This document shows, in pieces, positions 45,569 to 58,251 of a stretch of DNA of 64,000 bases. The notes beneath the pieces are model-generated. The model was not told the origin of the DNA, did not search any database, and saw only the letters and a list, made by a program, of their open reading frames with translations. The number at the start of each line of letters is the position of its first letter. Positions within the stretch are counted from its first letter, which is position 1. The DNA is from Harmothoe impar (Eukaryota; Annelida; Polychaeta; Phyllodocida; Polynoidae). Location of the stretch: the NCBI GenBank assembly GCA_947462335.1, contig OX381707.1:37623618-37687617 (forward strand), read 5' to 3'. The position numbers and the translations under genes were made by a program.

Positions 45569-46022
45569 GGGAGTGGTCATTTATTATTTACAGGGGGTTG
45601 CGGTTATGACATTTGTGCCTCTATATGGGTTAAAAATCGACACGGGCGATACGGCGACACGGCCGTTTTAAAAATCGACACGGGCGACACGGCCCTTTTA
45701 AAAATCGACGGACACAGACTTCTTAATGAGGCCCTAGTTTGTTCTATATACATAAAAATTGACACGGTGACACGGCCCTTTTGCTAAAGATCGACCTGGC
45801 GACACGGTCAATTCAGTACCCATGTAGAGGCACACATTTGCTGGGTGGTGCGGATTTTTCTTACGCGTGAGAAAATGGCAACCCCCTTCCCCTTGAACTA
45901 TATAAACACGGGCTTCTGCGCTAAAAAAAATAAAAGTGACAGCAAATCTGTCACTGACCCCCGATATTTTGTAACGGGTCGGAAATGTCCCACCTCCCTG
46001 TTGATAATAAATGACCACTCCC
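45569..46022. mobile_element. MITE family GGGAGTGRTCATTT, copy 2
   Basis: Left gggagtggtcatttattatt, right ccctgttgataataaatgaccactccc. The interior differs from copy 1 and includes the satellite at 45,630-45,815. Confidence 0.8.
45630..45815 (+). repeat. Satellite-like AAAAATCGACACGGGCGACACGG array
   Basis: Four to five units of about 31 bp: aaaaatcgacacgggcgac followed by acggcccttttaa, the last ones decayed. Lies inside the preceding MITE. Confidence 0.8.
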
Positions 46023-47111
46023 AAAGTAGTTTGATCAGAAGAACAAGAACTGGCAAATCACGACAAATTTGCTGTTTTTGTATGGCAACAATGCCAATGT
46101 GATACATAAGGACCACGGGATGACAACCATAATTATACAGCAATGAGCATACCGAGCATTGTGTATTTGGTCCACCCCTTATTTTTATACACCCCACCCA
46201 CCTTTTCACATACGAAGCAAAGAACACACACTTTGATTGTCTTTTTTCTGTTTACAGTACAATATATAAATTATGTTAAGTCAACGCTCGGTGCCTGCAC
46301 TCTCCATAGCACATTTACACTACCTTCAATAGGCGTCTCCCAAAACCAGGAATAGTCTTTTGTATTCTCTCCAACTGTCCATGGGGTAACGCTACTCACC
46401 ACGTGCTGACCTTGGGTGCAAACAGTAAAAAACAACATAGGAATGTCCTATTTGTGTTCTGGTAGAACGCGGAAGTGGCATTCACCTGCATTTCCACTAT
46501 CCCACAGACCTTCTGACCAAAGAAAGAGAAAACCTCATTCTAAAAAGTGTTTAAAAGTCTGAAACCAACCCCAACAAAACGCAACCTATGTATGTGTGAC
46601 TAATCATAAATTTGTAATGATACCACAATCAGGGTCACAGTGATACACACTTTCTTCAATAGCGTCTAATTATCCATTCGTTATCCAGAAAGCAGCATCA
46701 AATTTTAAATACATTAAAAACAAATTTTAAAAACATGCCGATGGCGTGCGCTGCATGGATGAATAGAACTATAATGTATGAATCTGCCAGGGCAGGAAGT
46801 AGATCATGTGTACGTCTGGCCTTGTTGCAGACGACATTAAAAAGTTTTAGGTCAGCGTTTCTGCTGAGGACAAGTGGCGCCCAGCGTCTGTGTGGTACAG
46901 GTCTCTGTCCTGTTAGTGTAGTAGTGTACCATTCACACACCAGCCTCTGCTACTGGTGGTGTGGCAGGTCTAGGCTCCATTGTCGCCATGTTGTACAAGT
47001 GCCTTCCGGACGTTAAAAATACCTTCTTAACTTGAGAAAACTGAAACTTGAGTAAGTCTCCTCTGCAAAGCCAATGGGATGTTAAACTACACAAACAAAC
47101 AATTAGGACTA
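46023..47111. other. Intergenic, no gene seen; possible SINE/LINE tail
   Basis: 'gggatgttaaactacacaaa' at about 47,077, ending in caaacaaacaa, looks like the 3' tail of a retroposed element. Its 5' part could not be defined. Confidence 0.35.
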
Positions 47112-47206
47112 CACACAAAGAAAAGTGAGAGTCATTGTCGCTAAAACTACCTGACGCTCAGGTGAGAGTAGTTTTAGCGACAATGACTCTCACTTTTCTG
47201 AGGGTG
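47112..47206. mobile_element. Foldback MITE, family CACAC..AGAAAAGTGAGAG, copy 2
   Basis: Left cacacaaagaaaagtgagag, right ctctcacttttctgagggtg, with TA on both sides, as expected for a Tc1/mariner-type target duplication. Partner of 3,269-3,417. Confidence 0.85.
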
Positions 47207-50200
47207 TAGGGGGCATGGGAGGGGGCTCCCAGCACCTACCGAGCAGAAAAGACTTTTTAAATATCATAGGTCAATGAATCAAGGAATGTGAATTCATGTA
47301 AAGCAAAGATTCACGAATGACGTCACCAGTTATAGGGGTGGGGTTGGGGCTATAGATAGATTTTGGAATGGGGGAATATTGGAAGAACAAAACTATAGTG
47401 ACTACATGACCGAGGTATTGCCAGGACCCTTAACAAGAGTTGTGGAAAGATTCCTGGCAGGACTGCAGTTGTACTTAATTCAGTGCATGGTATGGGGAGT
47501 GACCCACAATGGAATGTGGGTAGACAACGCACCCCTCCTCCACTGCGTTTAGCCTCACATATACCCACCGATCCACCTCCCAACGTCTCTTTCGTATCTT
47601 CCTAGTCTCTCTCTCATACATGTATACAGTACAGGACAAGGATTCTGCTTGGAGCTAGAAGACACTCGTGGGTGGCTAATATGCTTAGAGATTGATGGTA
47701 TTAATAAACCTTCTACGTTGGATGAACCGGAGAAACCCGGCATGTCATCTGTGGTGGAAGGTACGATGCACTAACTACGGTATTATAGACCTCCTATTTG
47801 ATATGTAAATTGTGGTGCGTTTTAAGGGCATTTCGGTCAGATGGTTATCAATCTAAAGGGATAAAAGCTTTTGAATTTGAGAGTGGATTTATCACAGCTA
47901 TTTTTACCAGCAATCCCTAACCGTGAAAGGACCGACAGGAACTTATTCAGACTCACCTGCTTTCACGATTGTCAATCTAGGAATAAACATTTGACATAAA
48001 CACAAATTGAGAGAGACAATGTTATATAGGAAGGGAGAACCCAAACAGAGAAAGGAAATGTGAACTTTTTGTTCATGGGTTCAACTGGAATTATAAATTA
48101 AATTACACAAATATTATACTTTGAATGTGGAAAAACATACATAATGATTTGGATATATCAGATAGTAATGTGTGATAATAATGCATATAATAGAATAATA
48201 ATTACCTGGATACATACACATCATACGGACATAATATACATAATAAGGAATTCACTACGGCAGACCAGTGCGTTCATAAAGCAAAAGGACAGTTTTAACA
48301 TCTCCACCCTCATCCCGTTGTACCTTATTGACCGATTTTGTTATCTCTAGCCAAGGAAGTCATTGATGAATGTCCCTGGAATGGCTGATGCCTTTTAATA
48401 CATGTAATAGTGGAGGGTCAGTCTATCCATAATTTCACATCGTATACATATCAAAAATCTCATCATCAGATGAATACAAACTATCGTATGCAATTATCTA
48501 TATTTCCTGGATTTGAAAAAAGTATGATCCCCTATACAAAACACATGTGTTAGCTGCTTTCTTTGTAATACATACATTATACCAATAAAGGGCAGGAGGG
48601 TTTGGCGGCTGGCACGGACATCTGAGCCGCACTTCAGGTACAGTTGTATACCAGGTGGGAGAACCTCACGTGGGTGGCTCTTCACGAAGGTGGTGCGTCA
48701 TCCCAGGTTACTGCTATGTGTCATGCATGGCCGCAATCTGCCTATACTAGGTATATATATGGCTGGTGTTGCTCTCCCCCAACGCCCTCAGCTTTCCTGC
48801 CATGGTTATACATTCCGTGGAGGGGGAGGGGGGGGGGGGTAGAACAAATACTTTGTACTAGAAAAGGTGTGTGTCGTGGATCGCATCATTATTCTAAATC
48901 CTATCTAGCATCATCTCCCAAATTCTGTGCCCCTCTTCATTAATTGGCCCTCCTTCTCGTATACATATAAGACAATCTCAGCAGGGACGCAGGAAGAAAC
49001 GTGGGTCTATTAAGCGATACAATCAGCTGATTAAACAAGCTGAACATACATCATTGATGGACAATTACAGGACAATAAAATAAAATGGACGGGACAATGC
49101 ATGGCTTCCCTGCATTATTCCACATGAGCACCCTTTAACGTAAATTAAAAAAAAAAACGCCAAGAGGATCTTAGTTTATGGGAGGAGGACGTTCCCGGAA
49201 GAAATGTGGAAAAAAAGAAAATCTATAAGTACTATGTATCGAAACGTACTATCATTCCCCCTCCCCACTCACATTCGTCAGGAGTGTTTGGCTATACCTT
49301 CTCCTTACAGGGGAGTATGTATACATATACATATATATGGTGTCCTAAATAAGGACATGTATATATTGGGGGAGAAGATCACGATGTTGTGGTTGGATAA
49401 TACAGGTGTGACCAGTTCCACCCTGCACCACAGGTATGGCTGATGTGTGTGTGTGGGGGGGGGGGGGGTGCAGGTAGGTATCGTGTATATGTAAACCAGG
49501 GAGTGTTACAAGACTACTTAACTATATTTTAAGCAATGGTATAATCCCCCAATGAAAAGCTAATCTGCATAATGGCATTCTCCAGAAATTGAAGAACAGT
49601 AATGGATATACTAATGATTAATGTACTATAATTTTTAAATTATTAAATGGCTGAGCGTATATCATATTATACATAAGAGTTATAACTCATGTGGCCTGGT
49701 TTGCCTTTTGGGTTACTGCTTAACAGGTATTCATACACACTTCCCAATGCAGGGCATGGTTGAAATGAGGGGATCTACCTGCCCTCACAACAAGTACATG
49801 TGACCCTCTATAGTAAAAGAGGAAGGTGAACTTTAAACCCCGTCACATTTATAGATAATCTTCAGTTCTATATAACTAATTTCATATAATATCATTGTAG
49901 TGTTACGTACAAAACTGGTTTAAACACCATAATTTCTAGCGTCGAGGAAGTGACATAGTCATAATTGTAATATTATAATAATTATGATGGTCATATTGAG
50001 AATAGAGAATGGAATTACAGAACGCAATATGTTTATTAGTTTAACCTCAAAGTGGTTTTATGAGTGCACACTCTTCTGAATCCTGCAATTCTACCACAGA
50101 TGAGTCATTGTCAGAACCACAACCTGGGACGGCAGGTAACATGAATAGCAGCCGTTTGTGTAAACTGTGATTTTTCTGCTTTTTATTCATTTCTATTTCC

Positions 50201-50677
50201 TCTTTGCCTACAGGCCAGACGCATAGGGAAAGGAGTGTTGGACAAAAGGTTATTGTAAATAAGAAATAAGAACATAATACGTTGTAACAACCTGCTGGTT
50301 TTGTATATGCACCGGTGTTACCTAGTGCATATCATGCAGTGTTTTTTGTTTGTATTGAAAAGTCTTTTTGTGGGGGATCCAAGTGTAACGCGTCCAATGG
50401 ATGAATGTTGGACCGGGCCGTCGTACAAAATGTTCAAACACCATCATCATTACATGTTTCACAAAACGACAAAACCATACAATTTCCACGGGACTTTCGG
50501 TGAGAAATACCCCCTTTCTCCATCGATAGTTTTGGACTAAAAGCTACCCCGCCTTTTAGGTCAATAGCAATGCTTAGTCTCTTGAAACTTGAATGTTGAG
50601 ATGAAACCTTTATAAAGGTAACATTGCAAAAACTCATGCAGTTTGTGGAGGTCCGTCCTCGGTGTCACATAGACCTC

Positions 50678-50812
50678 CCAGTAAACAAAAAACGCTATAC
50701 AAAATTTTATAAAGTTATATAACGGTTCTCTTAGGCTCATCACTGCGGCATAACGTTATATAAAGTTTTAAAACGTCGTCTTGACGTAAAATAACGTTTT
50801 TTGTTAGTTGGG
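50678..50812. mobile_element. 135-bp MITE, ends CCCAGTAAACAAAAAACG
   Basis: Left cccagtaaacaaaaaacg and right cgttttttgttagttggg are imperfect inverted repeats. The interior repeats ataacgttatataaagtttt-like motifs. Confidence 0.7.
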
Positions 50813-52502
50813 CTATTGGTTGATACATTATCTCCATTTAAATCAGCGCTAATTTAACTTTCTGTAGGCCTACGCACTGGAAGAACAATCGGAGGCCTTG
50901 ACAACACGGTGCGCATTTCCTCTATTGATACTGTCATCTTATAGATATTGTAGTTTGTAGTTTAATTATTTTATTTGACCATAACAATCACAAGCGTGGG
51001 GCGCTTTTCATCATAGTCAAGGAGAGTACATATTATTGCCTATGCTATATTATATTCTATACAATTATGTACTGCCTTATTGTCAGTGGCCGATCATTTG
51101 TCCTGCCAATACATTTATATTTTAGTTCAAATGTAAACTGTGAGTAATTAATAAAAACACAGTTAGTCGTTTTCACTAGAGTATCTACGTATATTTCAGA
51201 GAGGAGGGGGTAGTTCAGTGTTAAGCTGACAGGTGGCGGCACTGCCATGAGGTAGCACTTTGTACAATGCCTCGAGGCTCATGTTTATAGTATAACTATA
51301 AGGTTCCCAAACCTCTGCGATCAGACCAAATCTCAGTTTTACATAATGCTGTACCTGAACTAATTTCGATTATCAAAAGATCAAAGGGAATCTCCGAAAG
51401 ATCCAGCAATTACCTTTAATCCGAATCAAAATCCTAAATTACTAGTAAATAATACATCCGTCGCCTGTTGAAAAAGAAAATGATAATAAAATTAAAGGTC
51501 ACCATGCTATCAGTCCACTCATTTCAATAGGGACATTATATAACCAGATATCCATATGTTCCTATAACTTGAATTACTTCTCTGGCCAAATTTTATTGTA
51601 TATTTCATGTAGACAAGGAATTGTATTTTTCAAAGGTTTTCATTATGATGAGATTAAGAAAGGTTATTTAGGGAATATCTTTACAGAAATGCACTTGAAA
51701 CGATCAGGAAAGGGAAATTTACACCATAGCATGTGTAGAGTTGTATCGATATAGTTATTTGTTGTTCAAGACACCACTGGAGACATAATCAGTTGACCAG
51801 AGGGACCCCTACCCTAAGAACGATGATTGGCCTAACATGGATGTCTGAACATATTAAAAAGGCATGAGATAAATACCTGATTTGTTCCCCTCACATCTGT
51901 GTACGGTTAGCATAATCATAATCCGTGCTTGATTTTGTTAGCCTTAGATGACGTAGAGGGAGTGTATGCAAATTGGCATATCACGTACTGCAAAGCAGGG
52001 TAAATGCTGGTACATGATACAGATTATATTTCCAGGCCCCTAGCAAACGTTTGGGATAGACTTTATGTATTTTTTATGGGGCCACGGTTTAGGGCAAAGA
52101 TCTCTCTCAGGGAGCGACTTGTAGGCCTACTCAAAGCCAAAATATGTTTTCTTTTATCTTTGCAAGAAACTCTATTAAAACACATGTGCATGAAATTCGG
52201 TACAGGTGGCATCACATCTAGGATGGTTGTCGAGGCTTGTATTCCCTGGCTGGTGTCAAACGCATGCGTAATTTTGTCCAGTCTAGCAGCCAAATGGATG
52301 TTCAGTAGTCTGAGAGCCATCAGATGGTAACACTAATGGCAGTTAGGGGAACTACGGTATCTATGATAGGTTATAGTGGCATGTTGTGCTCATTAGACAC
52401 AATCGAACTATTCCTTTCAACCAGAAGCACTCATGCTCCAATATGCTCTACTTGATATTCGTATTCATCATTTATCATTCTATTTATTTCCAATTTTAGG
52501 TT

Positions 52503-52584
52503 CAGTAGAACCTCCCTTAATTAAAAGTTTGCAGAAACAGGTCACAGTTGGCTAATATTAGGCTTCCTCGACAACACTTTAGGC
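52503..52584 (+). repeat. Repeat 'cagtagaacctccctta', copy 1
   Basis: cagtagaacctccctta ... gtttgcagaaacag ... ttaggcttcctcgacaacac. A shorter copy recurs at 53,079-53,148. Confidence 0.7.
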
Positions 52585-53053
52585 CTGTGTCCATTAGCAT
52601 ATATAAAGTTATTTGTCGTCCATCAAAACATGAATTTGAATACAAATATAAAATATGTGGCATGTACTGGGAAAAATGACCTTAGTGCACCCTGCAGATC
52701 GTGTTACATATATGTTTTGTCTCCCTGTGGACACAGGTGGATGACAAAATTCTGGAATATATAGAAATTGTGTAAGGAATTGTCATTCAATAGCAAACGA
52801 CAAAAGCCCTTATCTTAAAATCAAATATGATTTTTTTAGAAGAAAGTGAGAGATTGCTCTTGATTCTATTATAATACCTCGTCCATATTTCCCTGGGCAG
52901 TCTTGGCAGTAATTTATAACGCCTAGTGGACACAGTATGCCTGCAGTTTACGTGGAAAATATCTAGCAAATATATTCCCAAATATGTACATATTACTGGA
53001 CGTCAAACAGGTGAAATCGTCCACTTTCCTTGACGTATAGTGGACACATACCT

Positions 53054-53170
53054 AATGTCAACTCAACTAGCATAGCCCAGTAGAACCTCCCTTAAAAGTT
53101 TGCAGAAACAGTTCAAAGTTGACTAATTTTAGGCTTCCTCGACAACACAATGTCAACTCAACTAGCATAG
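53054..53170 (+). repeat. Repeat copy 2 flanked by a 22-bp direct duplication
   Basis: The 22-bp string starting aatgtcaactcaactagc occurs at 53054-53075 and 53149-53170, immediately on either side of the 73-bp repeat copy. This looks like an insertion with a long target duplication. Confidence 0.75.
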
Positions 53171-54938
53171 ATATCTCTATTTGCATGCATTGACATTCAT
53201 CTAACATGTATCATACTCAAAGGGTTAACTCCTTTTGATGTAGATGTAGCATTGATTTTCTTGTCACATGTGGTAGTATTAGAGTATTATGACATTTTCT
53301 CAGACATGCTAAGTTGAGGAGACAAAAGATCAGTGGACAATATTACGCATGCGTTTGCCTCCAGGTGGAGCCGCGACGTTGCCCCTCCCCGCTCCCCCTG
53401 TGTTCTCTCACTAAAGCCGTGGATTTAGTTGCGATTGTAGTATTTGACGAGAAAAACATATCCAGTGTACTTTTGGTACTCGTGGACTGTCATTCCATGC
53501 CTGGCTATACTCCAGTGTACTGTACAGGGTTGCAAACCACGTACCTACATTAATTAATGTTCATAACTCGGAGGTCACAGTTGTCAATTTTGATCGATCA
53601 GCCATGATCAACCCTGGAACGTCAATAGTGATTGAAGTCGTTCGATGACGCCAAAAATGATTAAGTTCTAAAAAGGTAAAAGGGGAAGAGATATGGCATG
53701 CGTTTGAATCTTGGTGTCTGCAATGCCCGGCTGCAATTTTGAAGTATACATGCAGTTTGGTCAAAACAAAGGGCCTAATCAGTATTTGTGCTCTACATGT
53801 TGAACACATAAAAGTAGAACTATTTCTCTACTTATCATAGGGGATTATATCAAGTTATCAATGGGAAATGTTTCCTGTGAAATATGTATACAAGCAGTCC
53901 ATATGTCTAGCTCACTCCCATGCCAGGCCATGAGATCAAATATAATCCCACAAGCTACTTATCAGCTGTAGAATGGCGCTAGACACACTGCTAAGTATAC
54001 TGAACGTCCAGTGAATACCTAATTATACCACTTGATTACACGCAGTTAGTACACTTCATAAAACCACCTTTGGATAAAAGTACCAGGTATACCGTAGTGC
54101 TACATTATGGAAAGGTACCGGTAGTGACGTTGCCTACATGGCAAGTTGCAAGGCTTCACAATGAGTGTGTTGTTATTAGCTGCTCGGCTTTCTGATTTGA
54201 GGGTATGACTCTCTTTATACATATGTACATACGCATGTATACGCATACACATACAATCCATACGCCAATCACCTTCAAGACTCACAACTACTAAAGACAT
54301 ATTATAGGTAGTCCAACACACTCTTACCAGGTTGGTGCACGATTTATCATAAATGAATAACAGTTGATGAGACAATAGTCAACATGTAATTAGTCCTGAC
54401 TTCTTTGCAACAGCTTTGCAAGCAATGTCTGATGGGAAATCGTGTAATAAAGTCTAAAGAAGATCGACTAGCTCAATAAATGTACACATGAAGCCAGTGT
54501 GATTTCACTACGATTTCCCGTCTCAACTTGTTCATTGTTACTGTTTTTAAAGCTTAGATCATATCAATTTTGGGAGTTGCTTTTAATATTTTAATCACCT
54601 ATTTTGCAGGAAAAGTCCATGTAAAATGTATACTGACGTTCCACATAACGGTAGTGCGTTATCACACAGTGAGCCATGCACAGGGAGGTAGGTGTTACGT
54701 GTTAAATGCATCCAAGGCTAGAACGATTAAACATTGAAATTGCATAGTCATATCCCTAATGATAAAGTCATGGTTCACTTTCTATGGAAGCAACATGTGA
54801 TGGGGAATCGTACAATAAACGTCGAAGTATGCTATTCTTTCGTGACATGGCAAGGGGTCAGGTGTTTTTTAGGCCGAGGTAGGAAAGGGAAAACAAGAAA
54901 GAATATTGCCACAAATAAATCTTAATTTGCTAGTGATA

Positions 54939-55643
54939 CTACAGTAAAACTCGGTTACAACGAGATACCTATAATCACAGTAATAACCTCGTTGTAACCC
55001 AGTCCTCGTTGTAACAGAGGTAAGCATAGAACCCTAGCTAAGAAGGGTAGGGGGGAGGGGGTAGACAGGTGGGGGAAGGGGCTTTGTGAGGGGTTCCTTC
55101 TGTAATGTGAGCGGCCTACAGGGGTGTAGGTACGGACCTGTGAGGGAGGGGGGGCAGGGGCTTTGTCAGGGCTTCTTCTTGTGATGTGGGCGGCCTACAG
55201 GGGTGTAGGTATGGGCCTGTGAGGGAGGGGGGGCAGGGGCTTTGTCAGGGCTTCTTCTTGTGATGTGGGCGGTCTACAGGGGTGTAGGTATGGAGCTGTG
55301 AAGTGGGTGGAGGGCAGGGGGAGGTGGTGGCTTTGTCCGGGCTTCTTCCTGCGATGTGGGCGGCCTACAGGGGTATAGGTAGGGACCTGTGAAGAGGGGG
55401 GTGGGGGTTATGGGGAGGCGAGGGGCCTTGCTAGGACGTCACTACATTGTATATTCTTACATACTGGGGCCAATTTCTGAAGTAATTACCTCGTTATAAG
55501 CAAGTTTAGGGCCATTATAGGTCGTTCTAACAAAGTTTCTTCACTATAGAAATGTATAGGAGAAGAAAGCAATATGACAAAGATGCTCGTTATAAGCCAG
55601 TGCTCATTGTATCAATGCTCGTTATAGCCAAGTTTTACTGTAG
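54939..55643. mobile_element. Tigger/pogo-like MITE with internal tandem array
   Basis: 26-bp inverted ends: ctacagtaaaactcggttac... and ...agccaagttttactgtag, each next to TA. The ACAGTAAAACTCG type of end and TA target are typical of pogo/Tigger elements. The inside also has scattered ctcgttataa motifs. It ends 130 bp before a GPCR exon. Confidence 0.85.
55060..55400 (+). repeat. 79-bp tandem array inside the MITE, about four units
   Basis: Unit: ggggctttgtcagggcttct, then gatgtgggcggcctacaggg, gtgtaggtatgggcctgtga and a G-run. The two middle units are almost identical and the outer ones diverged. G-rich on the + strand. Confidence 0.92.
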
Positions 55644-55774
55644 TACTATTATAACTGATGGTATCCCCATTTTCTCTCTCGTCGACATCTTGGCTCCAAT
55701 GGAGGAGAACAAATTCCTGTATATTGATGGCTAAATAGAAACTTTCTATACTCAAACTCAACCCATCTTTATAG

Positions 55775-55995
55775 GTGTGATCTGGTGGCAGCCTCTCTGG
55801 GTATTCTGCTGGTACTCGGCGTCATGATTAACATATGCACACTATGGATGGTCAGGAGAAAAGCTGCTACTAGCTCCGTCAGATCCTACGTCACCAGTTT
55901 GTGTATCACTGACGTCATAGTTCTGTGTGTATGCATGACGTCACTGGTATCTCAGACTGCCTTTCATGGAGAATGGAAACTTGGAAAAATTATGT
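55775..55995 (+). CDS. GPCR exon: TM1, TM2, first extracellular loop
   Basis: Encodes CDLVAASLGILLVLGVMINI, VRSYVTSLCITDVIVLCVCM and WKLGKIM. Acceptor ctttatag, donor gtaagt. Confidence 0.85.
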
Positions 55996-58220
55996 GTAAG
56001 TAGGTCAAGTGATACATTAAGGATTTCTTAGTATATCAGTTTGTATGAGTGTATCAGTAAAACATAAGCTAGTTTAAACTGATAATGGATGCTTGGCATA
56101 TGAAACACATGCATCTAATTCATGAAATATACTTTACTATGGTGATGCAGTTCTTCGTGGCTTAACAATAACTCCGCCCTCAATATATTTATGAGAACAC
56201 ACATAGTGGTCCATTCAACAAGTTCATAAAGGTCAAATCCCACAACGCAAAACATGGGCCAGAAAGTGTTGATTATTGACATAATAGCAAAGGGCAACTG
56301 TTGCCAATATTGTAAATCGCAACACTTGTCCCCCGATTTTAGGGCTCTCCAAATCCCACTGTACCCGATTTGGACAGGGAGAGTATTGCGATTTGGGCCA
56401 TGTGGGACATGGTGTAGGGTTTTAAATCGCAACAGAAGGGACTTTGAAATTCAAATATTGAGGAATGTTGATGCAATTACATAACCTGCAACTATATTCA
56501 CCATTACATGCATAGCTAAACACTATAAATCACAGAGCAAATCCCCTGTATATATGGAGCATGTGGGATTTGGGTAATGATTAATTAGTGACACAACCAT
56601 TGCGATATAGCAAGAAACCTTGACATATTCCATTAAGCAACATTCTCAAGGCCTTCTGGGGGAAAATATCTAACTTTTTTGATCCTTGGGATTGCCCAAA
56701 TCACAAGACAGAGGCAACACTTTCTTGCCAATTTAGGCCTGTCTTAGCCAATATAGTGCCCAAAATCGGCAATAAGACCAATTCACAACATTTTCTGACC
56801 CTCTTTCGCGTTGTGGGATTTGACCTTAACACAGCTACATGTATTTGCATCTGGTTCTAAATCTATATATTATAGAACTCAGCTTGTCTCCCAACTACGC
56901 CAACTAATAAGGAATTACTCTATATAGGATGATGGCCATGAGCCTATGAGGCTATGTTTATGTATACCTGTCTGTTTAGGACTATCTGGAATATAATGGA
57001 CCCTGTTGGAAAAACCTTGAAATGGCATCGACTGATTCATTTTGACCGACTTCTCCAATTCAGATGTGGAGACAATGTGACTTTCTGTTGTCCACCGCCA
57101 AATATAGAACTTTATTAGATTTTCGATAGCTTGCTATAAATCCTTGTTTTAACCCTGAAGTAGGTCTAGTTTTGCTATAGCTGGGAATCACCATATGGAT
57201 AGGGGCTACCAACTCAGGATGTTGTCACTATGAGGGTAATTATTGTAACTATGGCAACCGGATTAATGTAAATATTGCCATTATTATTCTGGGACGTTTT
57301 AGTAGTTCTTTTCATGTATTCCTGTCTTGTATAGCATGATATTGTATGCTCCATTTATAGACTTTGTAATTAATCCCTTTCTACATTCCTTTATTTCCCT
57401 AGGTCACCTCGTGCCTTACCTATACTGTATAGGCTCAGCATCTACATGTATCACGGTGACACTGCTGCTTGTGGACAGATTCTGCCTACTGAATGGGCCA
57501 TATTTTCACAGAGGGAACATTCGCACTGAACACTATGCTAGGAGGTTCCTCATAATCCTCTGGGGTTCTCTACTGAACATTTGCATTCCTTCTCTTATCT
57601 TCTCAGATACCTCAACAGTGGGGGGAACAAGTGCACTGCTATACCCCGTATGTGTTGACAATAGAATAACCATGGGGAAAGCAGTTATAGCCTCAATACT
57701 TGCACTTACAACTGTCATTATACCAACAGTTACAAACATGATCATTATGGTGAGACTCACTTGTATATTAGAGTGGGGATGGACGGATTCATTAGCAGTG
57801 AAAATGCTTAATCTAAGCCAGTCACAGGCAACTATGCAGAGATGTGCAGCTTATCGTTTATTTGCAGTATGCCTTGTAAATCTCCTTTGTATCTTACCTT
57901 TATGTATAGAGAGTGTAGCGTTAATTCCTTTTTTCAGTTTCCATCCTCAGGGTTTTAAATCAAATGATGAAATGCCCACTGTTTTCACGATACTGTTTTA
58001 CCTGAGATTCCTAGCGACTCCTTTACTCTATAAACTCTGCACTGCGGAGGGTGAGAAAATACGTACTCTAGCTTTGGATGGGGCACTAATGCATTCTGCA
58101 GACACCGTACAAGATGATCTAGAGGACAGGAAAAGCAATACCGCTGTGGACGTGGATGTAAGAAATGAAGTTGTGGTCAATTGTCAGTTGAAGACACCAG
58201 AAAAAGAATTATGCCAGTAG
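55775..58220 (+). CDS. Rhodopsin-class (class A) GPCR, two exons, N-terminal exon not found
   Basis: Exons 55775-55995 and 57403-58220 join within a Cys codon (T|GT), borders ttatag / gtaagt / ccctag, stop TAG at 58218. About 345 residues are visible. TM1 contains GVMINICTLW; TM2 SLCITDVIVL with the conserved Asp; the extracellular Trp (GEWKLGKIMC) and TM3 Cys follow. TM3 ends VDRF in place of DRY; ECL2 has a Cys (YPVCVD); TM5 IIPTVTN; TM6 ILPLCIES lacks the usual CWxP Trp; TM7 ends ATPLLYKLC in place of NPxxY. The cytoplasmic tail is about 50 residues. No ATG lies in frame before 55,775, so the start is in an upstream exon. Ligand unknown; probably a lineage-specific orphan receptor. The intron holds a 600-bp TIR element. 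Confidence 0.88.
56229..56827. mobile_element. TIR element, family AAGGTCAAATCCCACAACGC, copy 4, in the GPCR intron
   Basis: Left aaggtcaaatcccacaacgc, right gcgttgtgggatttgacctt. About 600 bp; internal order is inverted relative to copies 1 and 3. Confidence 0.88.
57403..58220 (+). CDS. GPCR exon: TM3 to C terminus
   Basis: Encodes HLVPYLYCIGSASTCITVTL through TPLLYKLC and an acidic tail ending KTPEKELCQ. Acceptor tttccctag. Single uninterrupted frame of 272 codons including the stop. Confidence 0.9.
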
Positions 58221-58251
58221 TATATGGAAATTATGCATTATTACAGGTTGA

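Larger units (their letters stand above)
47207..54938. other. 7.7-kb intergenic stretch, no gene seen
   Basis: Mostly anonymous AT-rich DNA. Contains the small MITE at 50,678, the duplicated motif at 52,503/53,081 and G-runs near 48,825 and 49,453. The longest open frame (52,004-52,330, 108 codons) resembles nothing I know and lacks splice context. Confidence 0.5.

Noticed and set aside
52004..52330. 108-codon open frame as a gene
   Set aside because: No recognisable domain and no good splice or start context; the opposite strand is also open here, as happens by chance.
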